Below, one piece after another: positions 49,823-58,544 of a stretch of 64,000 nt of DNA. The position numbers and the translations under genes were made by a program. This DNA comes from an uncultured Lachnospiraceae bacterium (GTDB lineage: Bacteria > Bacillota > Clostridia > Lachnospirales > Lachnospiraceae). The stretch is taken from the NCBI GenBank assembly GCA_947367855.1, contig CANBFE010000002.1:248001-312000 (forward strand), given 5' to 3'. Positions within the stretch are counted from its first letter, which is position 1; every line of letters begins with the position of its first letter. Below the pieces are notes generated by a model, which did not search any database, had not been told where the DNA came from, and worked only from the letters and a program-made list of their open reading frames with translations.

Positions 49823-50557
49823 TTATATTTTTTTCATCTCTACGAAAAGATGACAGAGGGTATCTGCCTGTGTTCTTGCTCTGCTCAATGATTTTAGGTA
49901 CTGATCCGCTCTGGAATATAATTCTGCGTTTTCTACAGTACCAAGAAGGAAGCCTGCAGCTTTCTGGTCCAGTCCGTCATCATACGCAGTTAAAAACTTT
50001 AGAATTGCCATGCAGCTGTAACCGGTGTCCAGTAAAAGACGTATCACATACATCCGCCTTATGTCATTGAGTTGGTATCGCCGCCGGGAATACGGTTCTT
50101 TCTGTGTAAGCAGCCCATTGCGTTCCCAGTTACGAATGGTTTCAGGTGTCACACCAAGCAATTCTGCTGCCTCTTTTTTCGAATACTGCTGTTGGTGATT
50201 TTCATCCTGATCCAGTTGATTTGTCACAATGGATACAGCCTTTTTTGCTCGGGAGATATCCTGTTCAACTGCCTGTAGGTAATTCTGCGCCGCTCTGTCA
50301 TAGGCTTCTAAATCCCAGGCTTTCGCTGCGGCTATGATATGCATGCTTATTTTACGAAGACGCGTATTTACAAAACCGCCGAAAACCAGACTGCATACCT
50401 GTATCTGATAAATATGATGCTCATTAAATACCCGGTATTGGTTGGGCATTCTTTCCACAGGTTCCAGAAATCCGATTTTTTCATAAAACCGAATGGTTCC
50501 GGCCTTAACTCCGGTCCTGGTGGAGATCTCTTTTATATAACAGTATGTGTTGATCAA
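49823..50557 (-). CDS. protein with two MerR-type DNA-binding domains
   Basis: 244 residues from TTG 50557 with GGGAGG seven bases upstream; the ORF can be extended to 50590 but without a site. First MerR domain, residues 5-70: IKEISTRTGVKAGTIRFYEKIGFLEP. Second, about 125-195: SKKEAAELLGVTPETIRNWERNGLL then RYQLNDIRRMYVIRLLLDTG. A helix joins them and a helical tail follows. Ordinary MerR proteins have one such domain and dimerise; here one chain carries two non-identical copies. Last gene of an operon with an ABC exporter. Confidence 0.85.
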   Translation of the reverse strand: MINTYCYIKEISTRTGVKAGTIRFYEKIGFLEPVERMPNQYRVFNEHHIYQIQVCSLVFGGFVNTRLRKISMHIIAAAKAWDLEAYDRAAQNYLQAVEQDISRAKKAVSIVTNQLDQDENHQQQYSKKEAAELLGVTPETIRNWERNGLLTQKEPYSRRRYQLNDIRRMYVIRLLLDTGYSCMAILKFLTAYDDGLDQKAAGFLLGTVENAELYSRADQYLKSLSRARTQADTLCHLFVEMKKI

Positions 50558-50620
50558 TCTTTTCCTCCCGCATTCAAAACTAAAGAGCATGAAAGGTTCT
50601 AATTCATGGATTTTTCCGAA

Positions 50621-51337
50621 CTATTTTTCTTTTTGTTTTTTCAGAACGATTCCGCATACAATGACCGCCGCAATAAAGATAACGATTAGATACCATAGAT
50701 TTTCAAGGCAGAATCCATTGTCCAACATCAACCGGTATCCCCAGGAAGCAGGGAAAATACGCCCTGTGGCTTCCAGAAAATCGGGCAGCAGGTCAATAGG
50801 GAACATAATCCCCGAAAGCATAATGGAGGGCAGAAACACCAATTGGGCGATCATGGTCAGCTTCGCCTGATTTTTTACCGTCAACCCTAAAACACTTCCA
50901 ATGCTTAACGACGAGGTAATGTATATGACAAGTGCAGGAAAGAAGAACGGAAGCTGTGTGGGCAGAGCTGCTTCAAACAGAACAGGGGCAAGCAGCATGA
51001 TTACGACACAAGTAATCATCAGATGAACAAAGGCCGAAAGAAACATGGTAACAAGTCCTAAACAGACAGGTACGCCGTTTGCTTTATAAACCTTTTTGAT
51101 GTCGCTTCCGTAGGTTTCAATCAACGACGGCGGCAATCCGATAAACGCCCCCATTGAAACACTCATTACAATCATGGATTGTATCAGTGTACTTCCCATT
51201 TCAGGCATAACGGAAGTAAAAATACCGCCCATAAGAAGAAAGAAAATCAGCGGAACGATATAGCAGGTAACTAAGAGGGACTTGCTTCGTATATCCAGTT
51301 TCCACTGTAACGCCACACCATATAAAAAACCGTTCAT
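50621..51337 (-). CDS. ABC-2 type exporter permease
   Basis: 238 residues, ATG 51337, overlapping the ATPase stop by four bases. Six membrane helices of the ABC-2 type (LVTCYIVPLIFFLLMGGIF, LVTMFLSAFVHLMITCVVI, QLVFLPSIMLSGIMFPIDLL, LWYLIVIFIAAVIVCGIVL); the SGIMFP kink is typical for the family. Works with the preceding ATPase. Unknown substrate, probably a drug, lipid or peptide given the MerR neighbours. Confidence 0.88.
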   Translation of the reverse strand: MNGFLYGVALQWKLDIRSKSLLVTCYIVPLIFFLLMGGIFTSVMPEMGSTLIQSMIVMSVSMGAFIGLPPSLIETYGSDIKKVYKANGVPVCLGLVTMFLSAFVHLMITCVVIMLLAPVLFEAALPTQLPFFFPALVIYITSSLSIGSVLGLTVKNQAKLTMIAQLVFLPSIMLSGIMFPIDLLPDFLEATGRIFPASWGYRLMLDNGFCLENLWYLIVIFIAAVIVCGIVLKKQKEK

Positions 51338-52149
51338 TCCGTTTCCCTCCCTGCCATTTCCATAAAATGCTGTTCCAGTGTACCGCGGTCAACTTTCATA
51401 TCCAGGATATGAATCCCTTTTTGCTTCAGCTCCTGAAGCAGGGAAATCAAAGTATCTTCAATCGTATCCGTTTCAAAAGTGCGCGTCCCCTGCCTCGTTT
51501 TGATATGGATAAAATACTTTTCCCCAAGCTTATCAGTCAGTTCCGCTGCTGTGCCGCAAAAGGCAATATTCCCATGGTTCAAAATGGCAATGCGGTCACA
51601 TAAGGTTTCCACTTCTGCCATATCGTGACTTGCCAAAACAATGGTTTTTCCCTGTGACTTGAGCCTGCGGATCTGTTCGTGAAGTGAAGCTCTGGCTTCA
51701 ACATCAAGCCCCGCAGTGGGCTCATCCAGAAAAATAATATCCGGATTACCGATCAGGGCAAGGGCGAGATGCAAGCGCCTTTTTTGTCCTGTGGACAGTT
51801 GGCGGTACTGTTTCTTCGCGGTTTCCTGAATGCCAAGGGCGTGAAGCAGAGTGTAGTCAATCTCTGTCCTGTTCCATTTTGCAAATAATCTGACTGCCTC
51901 CATGGGTTTGATATGGGCAGGTAAAGAGGATGACTGCAGCTGAATCCCCATTTTCCCGTTTACCGTAATCGTGCCGCCGTCATATTTTTTCAAGCCTTCC
52001 ATACATTCAAGGGCTGTGGTTTTTCCCGCGCCGTTCACGCCCAGGAGAGCGAAAGTTTCTCCCTTTTCAATTTCCAAATCAAGTCCGCCAAGGACAATAT
52101 TGCTGCCATAACTTTTCTTTAATCCACGAACCTGTATTGCATGATTCAT
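51334..52149 (-). CDS. ABC transporter ATP-binding protein
   Basis: 271 residues, ATG 52149 behind GGAGGTGG. Walker A GVNGAGKTT, Q-loop GIQLQSSSLPAHIKP, signature LSTGQKRRL, Walker B IIFLDEPTAGLD and switch His in LASHDMAEV. The C-terminal section (FIHIKTRQGTRTFETD) is a small regulatory domain of the CcmA/NatA type. Encoded 76 bases after the MerR gene and before the permease. Confidence 0.9.
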   Translation of the reverse strand: MNHAIQVRGLKKSYGSNIVLGGLDLEIEKGETFALLGVNGAGKTTALECMEGLKKYDGGTITVNGKMGIQLQSSSLPAHIKPMEAVRLFAKWNRTEIDYTLLHALGIQETAKKQYRQLSTGQKRRLHLALALIGNPDIIFLDEPTAGLDVEARASLHEQIRRLKSQGKTIVLASHDMAEVETLCDRIAILNHGNIAFCGTAAELTDKLGEKYFIHIKTRQGTRTFETDTIEDTLISLLQELKQKGIHILDMKVDRGTLEQHFMEMAGRETE

Positions 52150-52225
52150 CCTTCCACCTCCTGATTTTAGTTCCGCAGCTGCCCCGAATTTCCGGCCGCT
52201 GTTTTAAATTAGCCATTGGCATTTC

Positions 52226-53020
52226 TTAGCCGGACGCAAAGGGATTTTCTCCCAGTCTTGAAAAGTAGACCTGCAAAGCCTGCTCCAAATAGTCGTTTAT
52301 CATTTTTTGTCTTTCTTCCCAGGCATTTGCAGCGGTATCAATATGGCCCACCTCCATCAATTTCGGAAGCATGCTCATATCGCCGCCCGTAAATTCCGTA
52401 ATCAGTCCCCAATACGCTTTTACAACTTGTTGGCATTCCTCCCGTTCAGGGGACACACCTGCCTTTTGAAGTTCTATCATTTCATCACTCAGACGGTTAA
52501 ATCTATCCATAAAATCCACCCCGCTTTCCTTATCGAACCGATTACGGATATGATCCAGTGTATCGTCATCAAAACGCTTGATGAGATAGTAAGAGTCGTT
52601 TTTCATCTGCAGATTCACAATAATATCTGCATACTTCCTGAAATTGACTGTCTGCATTTGCAATACCTCTTCTTTTAACTGTTCAATCGCTGTCAAAGAA
52701 GCGGTCAGCTGTTTTATCTTCTCCCGTATGCTGTTTGCCTGTTCGGTAAGGGCGGCTGCCACATCAGTGGGTGTTTCCAAAGATATTAAGTGATGCCTTA
52801 TATCAGCCAGAGAAAACCCCAGTGATTTCAAAGATATGATCTGATGAAGCATAACCAGGTCTTTATCTGTATAAAGTCTGCGTCCCCCTTCACTCTCTGC
52901 CGAAGGGGATAACAGGCCTTCTTTGTCATAGTATTGCAGTGTGCGGACAGTAACGCCTATTTTCTTTGCAGCCTCTCCAACCGTCATATATCCAGGCGGG
53001 ATGCTTCTGTGTTTTGCCAT
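52226..53020 (-). CDS. MerR-family transcriptional activator
   Basis: 264 residues, ATG 53020 behind ATAGGAGGC. N-terminal winged helix: TVGEAAKKIGVTVRTLQYYDKEGLLSP and GGRRLYTDKDLVMLHQI, a textbook MerR domain. A long coiled coil follows (SIREKIKQLTASLTAIEQL), then a helical C-terminal domain of 120 residues resembling TipA-like or BmrR-unrelated effector domains. First gene of the exporter operon and probably controls its own promoter at 53043-53073. Confidence 0.9.
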   Translation of the reverse strand: MAKHRSIPPGYMTVGEAAKKIGVTVRTLQYYDKEGLLSPSAESEGGRRLYTDKDLVMLHQIISLKSLGFSLADIRHHLISLETPTDVAAALTEQANSIREKIKQLTASLTAIEQLKEEVLQMQTVNFRKYADIIVNLQMKNDSYYLIKRFDDDTLDHIRNRFDKESGVDFMDRFNRLSDEMIELQKAGVSPEREECQQVVKAYWGLITEFTGGDMSMLPKLMEVGHIDTAANAWEERQKMINDYLEQALQVYFSRLGENPFASG

Positions 53021-53042
53021 AATTGTCTGCCTCCTATGACCT

Positions 53043-53073
53043 ATTATACATCATTACGCTGCGTCATAAACAA
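53043..53073 (-). promoter_or_regulatory. MerR-type promoter with 19-bp spacer
   Basis: On the minus strand TTGTTT (53073-53068), a 19-base spacer and a perfect TATAAT (53048-53043). The over-long spacer contains the dyad ACGC-A-GCGT. Overlong spacers with a central dyad are the mark of MerR-activated promoters. Confidence 0.65.
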
Positions 53074-53162
53074 GACCTTTTTCAAAAATATTCGGCCGGG
53101 AGGAAAGTCTTGTATTTCCGGGGCCGACATGGTAAGATATTTCCAAAAGGAGAAGAACTGGA

Positions 53163-53600
53163 ATGGATGCGGAAATATATGAACAGATCCCGGACTGCGC
53201 CAGGGAAATAAGGCACAGGGTTTTCGTGGAGGAGCAGGGATTTTGGGAGGAATTCGACGACGTGGACCACAGGGCCGCGCATATCGTGTTGTATGATCAG
53301 GAGAAAACACCTGTGGGCACCTGCCGTATATTCTGGGATGAGGCCATGGATTCCCATGTATTGGGCAGACTGGCTGTGGTGAAAGAATACCGGGGCAGGC
53401 AGGCGGGGGCGGCCATAATGGAGGAAGCGGAGCAATATGTCCGGCGTCTGGGGGGAAGCTCCATTGTCCTGCATGCCCAGTGCAGGGCGGCAGCATTTTA
53501 TCAAAAGTGCGGATATACGGAATTTGGTGAAATTGCAGACGATGAGGGATGCCCCCATATCTGGATGAGAAAGTATTTTCAGGCGGGAGCAAAAGCATGA
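53163..53600 (+). CDS. GNAT acetyltransferase (ElaA-like)
   Basis: 145 residues, ATG 53163 behind AAAAGGAGAAG. IRHRVFVEEQGFWEEFDDVD is the conserved N-terminal block of ElaA/YjcF-like GNATs, LGRLAVVKEYRGRQAGAAIM carries the acetyl-CoA loop, and CRAAAFYQKCGYTEFG the family C-terminus. Substrate not known. Its stop overlaps an upstream in-frame ATG (53597) of the YitT gene. Confidence 0.9.
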   Translation: MDAEIYEQIPDCAREIRHRVFVEEQGFWEEFDDVDHRAAHIVLYDQEKTPVGTCRIFWDEAMDSHVLGRLAVVKEYRGRQAGAAIMEEAEQYVRRLGGSSIVLHAQCRAAAFYQKCGYTEFGEIADDEGCPHIWMRKYFQAGAKA

Positions 53601-53623
53601 CAAAGACAGGAGGCGGGAATAAG

Positions 53624-54475
53624 ATGAAGAAAACGATCCGGGAACTGGCAGTGATGGCATTTGCCACGTTGATTGCGGCGGCGGCCGTATTTTTCTTTCT
53701 GATACCAAGCCATGCGGCGGTGAGCTCCGTGTCGGGCCTGGCCATTGTATTGTCTAATGTTATCCCCTTATCCGTATCGGCTATCACCATGGGATTGAAC
53801 ATCATACTGCTGATTGCCGGGTTTCTGTTCTGCGGCCATGACTTCGGGTTCAAGACAGTGTACACATCCGTCCTGCTGCCGGTATTTATCGGCATGTTTG
53901 AGGTCCTGCTGCCGAATTACAGCTCCATGACCGGGGACGCTGCGCTAGATGTAGCCTGCTATATTTTCACGGTGAGCATCGGTCTGAGCATTTTGTTCAA
54001 TATGAATGCCTCCTCCGGCGGTCTGGACATTGTGGCCAAGATGATGAACCGGTATCTGCACATGGACCTGGGCAGAGCCATGAGCTTAAGCGGCATGGTG
54101 GTGGCGCTGAGTTCGGCTTTTGTATATGATAAAAAGACAGTTGTTCTGAGCGTACTGGGAACCTATCTGAACGGTATGGTACTGGATCATTTCATTTTCG
54201 GACAGAAGATCAAACGGCGGGTCTGCATCATCTCAAAGAATAAGGAGGAGCAGATACGGGATTGGATTTTACATACCCTGAAAAGCGGGGCAACCATCTA
54301 TCAGGCGCAGGGGGCCTATGACGGTGTGGTGCGGAATGAGATTATCACCATTGTGGACAAGAATGAGTACCAGAAACTGATGCAGTATGTGAGCAAAGAG
54401 GACCCTGAGGCGTTTATGACGGTTTATAATGTCAGCGATATGCGGTATGTTCCCAAGAATGGGACTTTAGAATGA
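53624..54475 (+). CDS. YitT-family membrane protein with DUF2179 domain
   Basis: 283 residues from ATG 53624 behind ACAGGAGG; ATG 53597, overlapping the GNAT stop, is a possible alternative. Five membrane helices (AFATLIAAAAVFFFLIP, GLNIILLIAGFLFCG, FIGMFEVLLPNY and so on) with ASSGGLDIVAKMMNRYLH, a conserved YitT block. The soluble C-terminal 90 residues (DWILHTLKSGATIYQAQGAY, IITIVDKNEYQKL) are the ferredoxin-like DUF2179 domain. Function unknown in the family; membrane location is clear. Confidence 0.9.
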   Translation: MKKTIRELAVMAFATLIAAAAVFFFLIPSHAAVSSVSGLAIVLSNVIPLSVSAITMGLNIILLIAGFLFCGHDFGFKTVYTSVLLPVFIGMFEVLLPNYSSMTGDAALDVACYIFTVSIGLSILFNMNASSGGLDIVAKMMNRYLHMDLGRAMSLSGMVVALSSAFVYDKKTVVLSVLGTYLNGMVLDHFIFGQKIKRRVCIISKNKEEQIRDWILHTLKSGATIYQAQGAYDGVVRNEIITIVDKNEYQKLMQYVSKEDPEAFMTVYNVSDMRYVPKNGTLE

Positions 54476-55326
54476 CGGGGAGGGGCGGGATGTATTATCT
54501 GAATACAAATGCGCAGATCATCCTGTTTCAGGATACCCTGAACAGTGAGATCTATGTGGATAAAAGTCTGCTGATCGCAAAGATATCTTCTGCCATCCGG
54601 ACCAATGGAAAATATGTCTGCATTACCAGACCGAGGCGTTTCGGCAAAACCGTGAATGCCAATATGTTGGGAGCTTATTATACAAAGGGATATGATACCC
54701 ATGACCTTTTCCGGAATCTGGCAATTTCGGGCAGGGAAGATTATGAGACTTATCTGAAAAGCATTCTCAAGAAGCTGAAGAGCGATCTGCAGGAAGGGTA
54801 TCCTGTGCTGAAGAAGGGTGAATATGCCGGAATGAGTGAAATGCTGCAGGCTACAGGGGATTCGTTTATTTTTATTCTGGATGAGTGGGATGCGGTTTTT
54901 TATGAAAAATATATTACGCCGGAGAATAAGGTTCATTATTTAAAGTTTCTCAAATCTCTTTTGAAGGACAAAGCCTATGTGGACCTGGTTTATATGACAG
55001 GGGTACTGCCCATAGCCAAGTATGCAAGCGGATCAGAATTGAATATGTTCTGGGAATATCACTTTACCAATGACCGGGTTTTTGAGGAATATTTCGGTCT
55101 GACGGAAGAGGAAGTGAAGAAATTGACTGCTCAGCACGGAACTGTGAGTTATGAAGATCTGGAAGGGTGGTATGACGGATATCTCATGAGCGACGGAAGG
55201 CATCTGTTTAATCCCCGCTCGGTCAGCCGGGCCCTGACGGACGGTGTATGCCGCAATTACTGGACGGAAACAGGGCCTGTGAATGAGGTGGCTGACTTAA
55301 GCGGATTCAGCGAACCCTGGTCCTGA
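54472..55326 (+). pseudogene. truncated AAA-ATPase/PD-(D/E)XK-type gene
   Basis: 284 codons, ATG 54472 or 54490. IYVDKSLLIAKISSAI and CITRPRRFGKTVNANML are the N-terminal AAA-ATPase-like (DUF1703-associated) pattern with an altered P-loop, and ILDEWDAVFYE the Walker-B region. The protein stops at about half of the usual 500-600 residues: the sequence reads into TETGPVNEVADLSGFSEP and ends, without the C-terminal nuclease domain. Near DLFRNLAISGREDYETYL a stretch of about 25 residues also seems missing. The frame is open, so a short protein may be made, but I read it as a decayed gene. Confidence 0.65.
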
Positions 55327-55331
55327 GGCGG

Positions 55332-56033
55332 TCAGATGAAATGCTTTCCTGTTAATTTATATCCGATAGACCGTATTTCTCCCCGGGTTATTCCCATTGC
55401 CTGCAGATATCGTTCCGGGTCTTTGTAGGCATCCCGGAACAGCTGCAGGAATTTTTCCATATATTCTTCATGAGGAATGATGATATTGATATCTATGTCC
55501 GGGCAGGTCCGCCGCACCCGCAGGAACCGTTTTTGATTGTGTTCTCTGGTCAGCATGTAATTTTTCACAATATCCCCGTCACTGACTCCCGCAAGCAGCA
55601 GTAATACTGCAGATACCACTCCGGTGCGGTCCTTTCCCGCCGCGCAGTGGAACAGCGCACCCTCCGGGGCGTGGGCGATGCAGCGGTAGATATCCCCGCT
55701 GTTTGCGGCCTCTGCAATGGCCAGATAGCTGTAGGGGACGGCTGCGGTTGATTCCGGAATGCTGCTGCCTTCCTCAATGGGGATATTGTGATAGGAAAAG
55801 GCAGACATACGGGCAAAGGGACTGGGCTTCTTTTCCGTATCCTGCTTTCCGCGCAGGTCAATGAGGGTAGTGATATGCCCTTCCAGTAAGAAGGCAATGT
55901 CCCTTTCGCTGGGGCAGAGAGGCTCGTCGCTTCGAAGCAGCACGCCCCGGCGGGTGTATTCTCCGGAGGCTGTCCGGTATCCGCCCAGTTCTCTTGTGTT
56001 CATTGTGGTTTCTAAAAGGCTTTCTGCGTTCAT
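55332..56033 (-). CDS. tyrosine-protein phosphatase (LpPTP/SiwI-like)
   Basis: 233 residues from ATG 56033 behind GAGGAGGAAA; the 84 upstream codons have no site. NTRELGGYRTASGEYTRRGVLLRSDEP is the typical family N-terminus, ITTLIDLRGKQDTEKKPSPF follows, and the active site is LFHCAAGKDRTGVVSAV with the Cys nucleophile and Arg. GEIRSIGYKL ends the family fold. Such enzymes dephosphorylate phosphotyrosine or phosphoinositides in the cytosol. Transcribed away from proB; a promoter of its own must lie in 56034-56196. Confidence 0.92.
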   Translation of the reverse strand: MNAESLLETTMNTRELGGYRTASGEYTRRGVLLRSDEPLCPSERDIAFLLEGHITTLIDLRGKQDTEKKPSPFARMSAFSYHNIPIEEGSSIPESTAAVPYSYLAIAEAANSGDIYRCIAHAPEGALFHCAAGKDRTGVVSAVLLLLAGVSDGDIVKNYMLTREHNQKRFLRVRRTCPDIDINIIIPHEEYMEKFLQLFRDAYKDPERYLQAMGITRGEIRSIGYKLTGKHFI

Positions 56034-56196
56034 TCCTTTTTCCTCCTCTGTTTGAGATTCTGCCGTCCTGCAACCGTTTTCTACAGGTTTGCAGAAATAT
56101 TTCCGGTAAATTTCGGAAAGTGTATCATAAGAGCCGGAAAAAAGCAAGCATAAAAGAAAGCATATTTGAAAACAGGGGAAAACTTGACGGATTGCG

Positions 56197-56225
56197 TTGC
56201 AAAGCGGAGTGTTTTCGTTTATACT
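56197..56225 (+). promoter_or_regulatory. proBA promoter
   Basis: TTGCAA (56197-56202), 17-base spacer, TATACT (56220-56225), 72 bases before the proB start. Confidence 0.6.
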
Positions 56226-56296
56226 GTATAAAATTCCAGGCAATATACGGAAGAGGGAAGGTTTGGAAAAATATAGAAGCATGACGGAGAGGCATT

Positions 56297-57154
56297 ATGG
56301 ACAGACCGGACAGAAGGAAAGAACTCAGGAACAAAAAGAGGATTGTGGTGAAGATTGGAAGTTCTTCCCTGACCCACGCAGAAACCGGGGAGGCGGACCT
56401 GATTAAGCTGGAGAAACTGGTGAGAGAGCTGTGCGATTACCGCAACAGGGGAATTCAGGTGGTGCTGGTCAGCTCCGGCGCCATTGCTGTGGGCAGCAGG
56501 ACCCTGAAACTTGCGCAGCGTCCCAGTGACACAGCCCTGAAGCAGGCCTGCGCATCCGTGGGACAGGCAAGGCTGATGGTGATTTACCAGAAGCTTTTTG
56601 CAGAATACAATCATATAGCATCCCAGATTTTGATGACAAAGAATACCATGCTGAATCCCATAAACCGGGAAAACGCGCAGAATACGTTTGAGAAGCTTCT
56701 GGAACTGGGCGTGATTCCCATAGTCAATGAAAATGACACCATATCCACTTATGAGCTGCAGAAACTGCAGCAGTTTGGGGACAATGATACCCTGTCGGCG
56801 GTTGTGACAGCCATGATTCACGCGGATCTGCTCATTCTGCTGTCGGATATTGACGGTTTGTACACAGATGACCCCAACAGGAATCCGGAAGCCCGTTTTA
56901 TTGATACAGTGGAGACCCTTACAGATGAAATGATGCGTCTGGGCAAGGGGGCGGTGACGGAGGTTGGGACCGGGGGCATGGCCACAAAGCTGGCCAGCGC
57001 CAGGATTGCTACCGCTGCAGGGGCAGATATGATCATAGCAAACGGCAGGGATGTGGGAATCCTGCATGAGTTGCTGGAGGGGGCGCAAAAAGGGACCCTT
57101 TTTCTGGCAGGCAGGAATGATGCTTTTGACCTGGACGCTTTTCTGGAAGGATAA
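56297..57154 (+). CDS. proB: glutamate 5-kinase ProB (short form)
   Basis: 285 residues, ATG 56297 behind GGAGAGG. First enzyme of proline synthesis: glutamate plus ATP to gamma-glutamyl phosphate. The amino-acid-kinase fold has IVVKIGSSSLT, VVLVSSGAIAVGS, VNENDTISTYELQ and FGDNDTLSAVVTAM, then LSDIDGLYTDDPNRNP and GTGGMATKLASARIAT. The C-terminal PUA domain of the E. coli enzyme (about 367 residues) is absent, as in other short Firmicute forms. Proline feedback is still possible. Forms an operon with proA 47 bases downstream. Confidence 0.95.
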   Translation: MDRPDRRKELRNKKRIVVKIGSSSLTHAETGEADLIKLEKLVRELCDYRNRGIQVVLVSSGAIAVGSRTLKLAQRPSDTALKQACASVGQARLMVIYQKLFAEYNHIASQILMTKNTMLNPINRENAQNTFEKLLELGVIPIVNENDTISTYELQKLQQFGDNDTLSAVVTAMIHADLLILLSDIDGLYTDDPNRNPEARFIDTVETLTDEMMRLGKGAVTEVGTGGMATKLASARIATAAGADMIIANGRDVGILHELLEGAQKGTLFLAGRNDAFDLDAFLEG

Positions 57155-57201
57155 GGACAGTGGAGCCGGGATAAAGAACAGCAGGAGGAAAGGAGGCAGG
57201 G

Positions 57202-58449
57202 ATGGATTATCTGGAACAGATCGGAATGCAGGCAAAGGAAAACAGTATCTTACTGGGAAAGCTGGACACCGAGACCAAGAACAGTGCGCTGAGGAGGGCG
57301 GCAGAGTATCTGGAAGAGAACAGCGGGCTTCTGCTGGAAGCCAACCGGAGGGACAGGGAGACGGCGCAGCAGAAGGGAATGTCCCAGGGACTTTTGGACC
57401 GTCTGGAGCTGAACGGGGACAGGATCCGGGCCATGGCGGAAGGGCTTCGTGAGGTGGCCGGGGCTGACGATCCGGTGGGAGAGGTGCTTATGATGAAAAA
57501 GCGCCCCAATGGACTTCTCATCGGCCGGAAAAGGGTTCCCCTGGGGGTGGTGGGAATCATCTACGAGGCCAGGCCCAATGTGACGGCGGATGCCTTTGGC
57601 CTTTGTTTTAAGGCAGGAAATGCGGTGATCTTAAAAGGAGGAAGCGATGCGCTTCATTCCAATGAGGCGATTGTGGCGCTGCTGCAGAAGGCCCTGGGGG
57701 ATTCCGGCCTGCCAAAGACCGGGGTTCAGCTGATCGCCAGCACGGACCGGCAGGTGACGGCACGCTTCATGAAGATGAACGGGTATGTGGATGTCCTGAT
57801 TCCCAGGGGAGGGGCAGGGCTGATCCGCAGCGTGGTGGAAGGGAGCACAGTGCCGGTAATTGAGACAGGAACGGGTAACTGCCATATCTATGTGGATGCC
57901 TCTGCAGATCTGGAAATGGCGGCAGAAATTCTCTTTAACGCGAAAACGCAGCGCATCGGAGTCTGCAACGCCTGTGAATCCCTGGTGGTCCATGAAGACG
58001 TGGCTGCTGCGTTTCTGCCCATGGCTGCTGCCAGGCTGGCGGAGAAAAATGTGGAAATGCGGGGGGATGAGAAAGCCATTGCAGCGGAACCGTCCATTGT
58101 GCCTGCAACCCCGGAGGACTGGGGGGCGGAATATCTGGATTATATTTTATCGGTCAAAACGGTTCGGAATATAGATGAAGCGATTGTCCATATAAACCGT
58201 TACAATACCGGTCATTCGGAAGCCATCATAACCAGGGACTATGCCAATGCACAGCGTTTTCTGGATGAAATAGATGCGGCTGCGGTCTATGTCAATGCAT
58301 CCACCCGCTTTACGGACGGGGGAGAATTCGGGTTTGGCGCAGAGATCGGAATCAGTACCCAGAAACTGCATGCCCGGGGGCCGATGGGACTGAAGGAGCT
58401 TACCTCTACGAAATATGTCATATATGGAAACGGCCAGGTGAGAAGGTAG
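57202..58449 (+). CDS. proA: gamma-glutamyl phosphate reductase ProA
   Basis: 415 residues, ATG 57202 behind AAAGGAGGC. Reduces gamma-glutamyl phosphate to glutamate semialdehyde with NADPH. Aldehyde-dehydrogenase-like fold: RVPLGVVGIIYEARPNVTADA, NAVILKGGSDALHSN, VLIPRGGAGLIRSVVEG, RIGVCNACESLVVH with the catalytic Cys, and STRFTDGGEFGFGAEIGIST. Length is normal. Together with proB it completes the cytosolic route to glutamate semialdehyde; proC is not in the window. Confidence 0.96.
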   Translation: MDYLEQIGMQAKENSILLGKLDTETKNSALRRAAEYLEENSGLLLEANRRDRETAQQKGMSQGLLDRLELNGDRIRAMAEGLREVAGADDPVGEVLMMKKRPNGLLIGRKRVPLGVVGIIYEARPNVTADAFGLCFKAGNAVILKGGSDALHSNEAIVALLQKALGDSGLPKTGVQLIASTDRQVTARFMKMNGYVDVLIPRGGAGLIRSVVEGSTVPVIETGTGNCHIYVDASADLEMAAEILFNAKTQRIGVCNACESLVVHEDVAAAFLPMAAARLAEKNVEMRGDEKAIAAEPSIVPATPEDWGAEYLDYILSVKTVRNIDEAIVHINRYNTGHSEAIITRDYANAQRFLDEIDAAAVYVNASTRFTDGGEFGFGAEIGISTQKLHARGPMGLKELTSTKYVIYGNGQVRR

Positions 58450-58544
58450 GCAGGCTTGCTTTTTTCCGGGAAAGCTGATACACTGAAGCAGATATGACAG
58501 GAATCCCTGCATTTTAATAAAGAAGAGAAACGGAGAGAGGCAGT

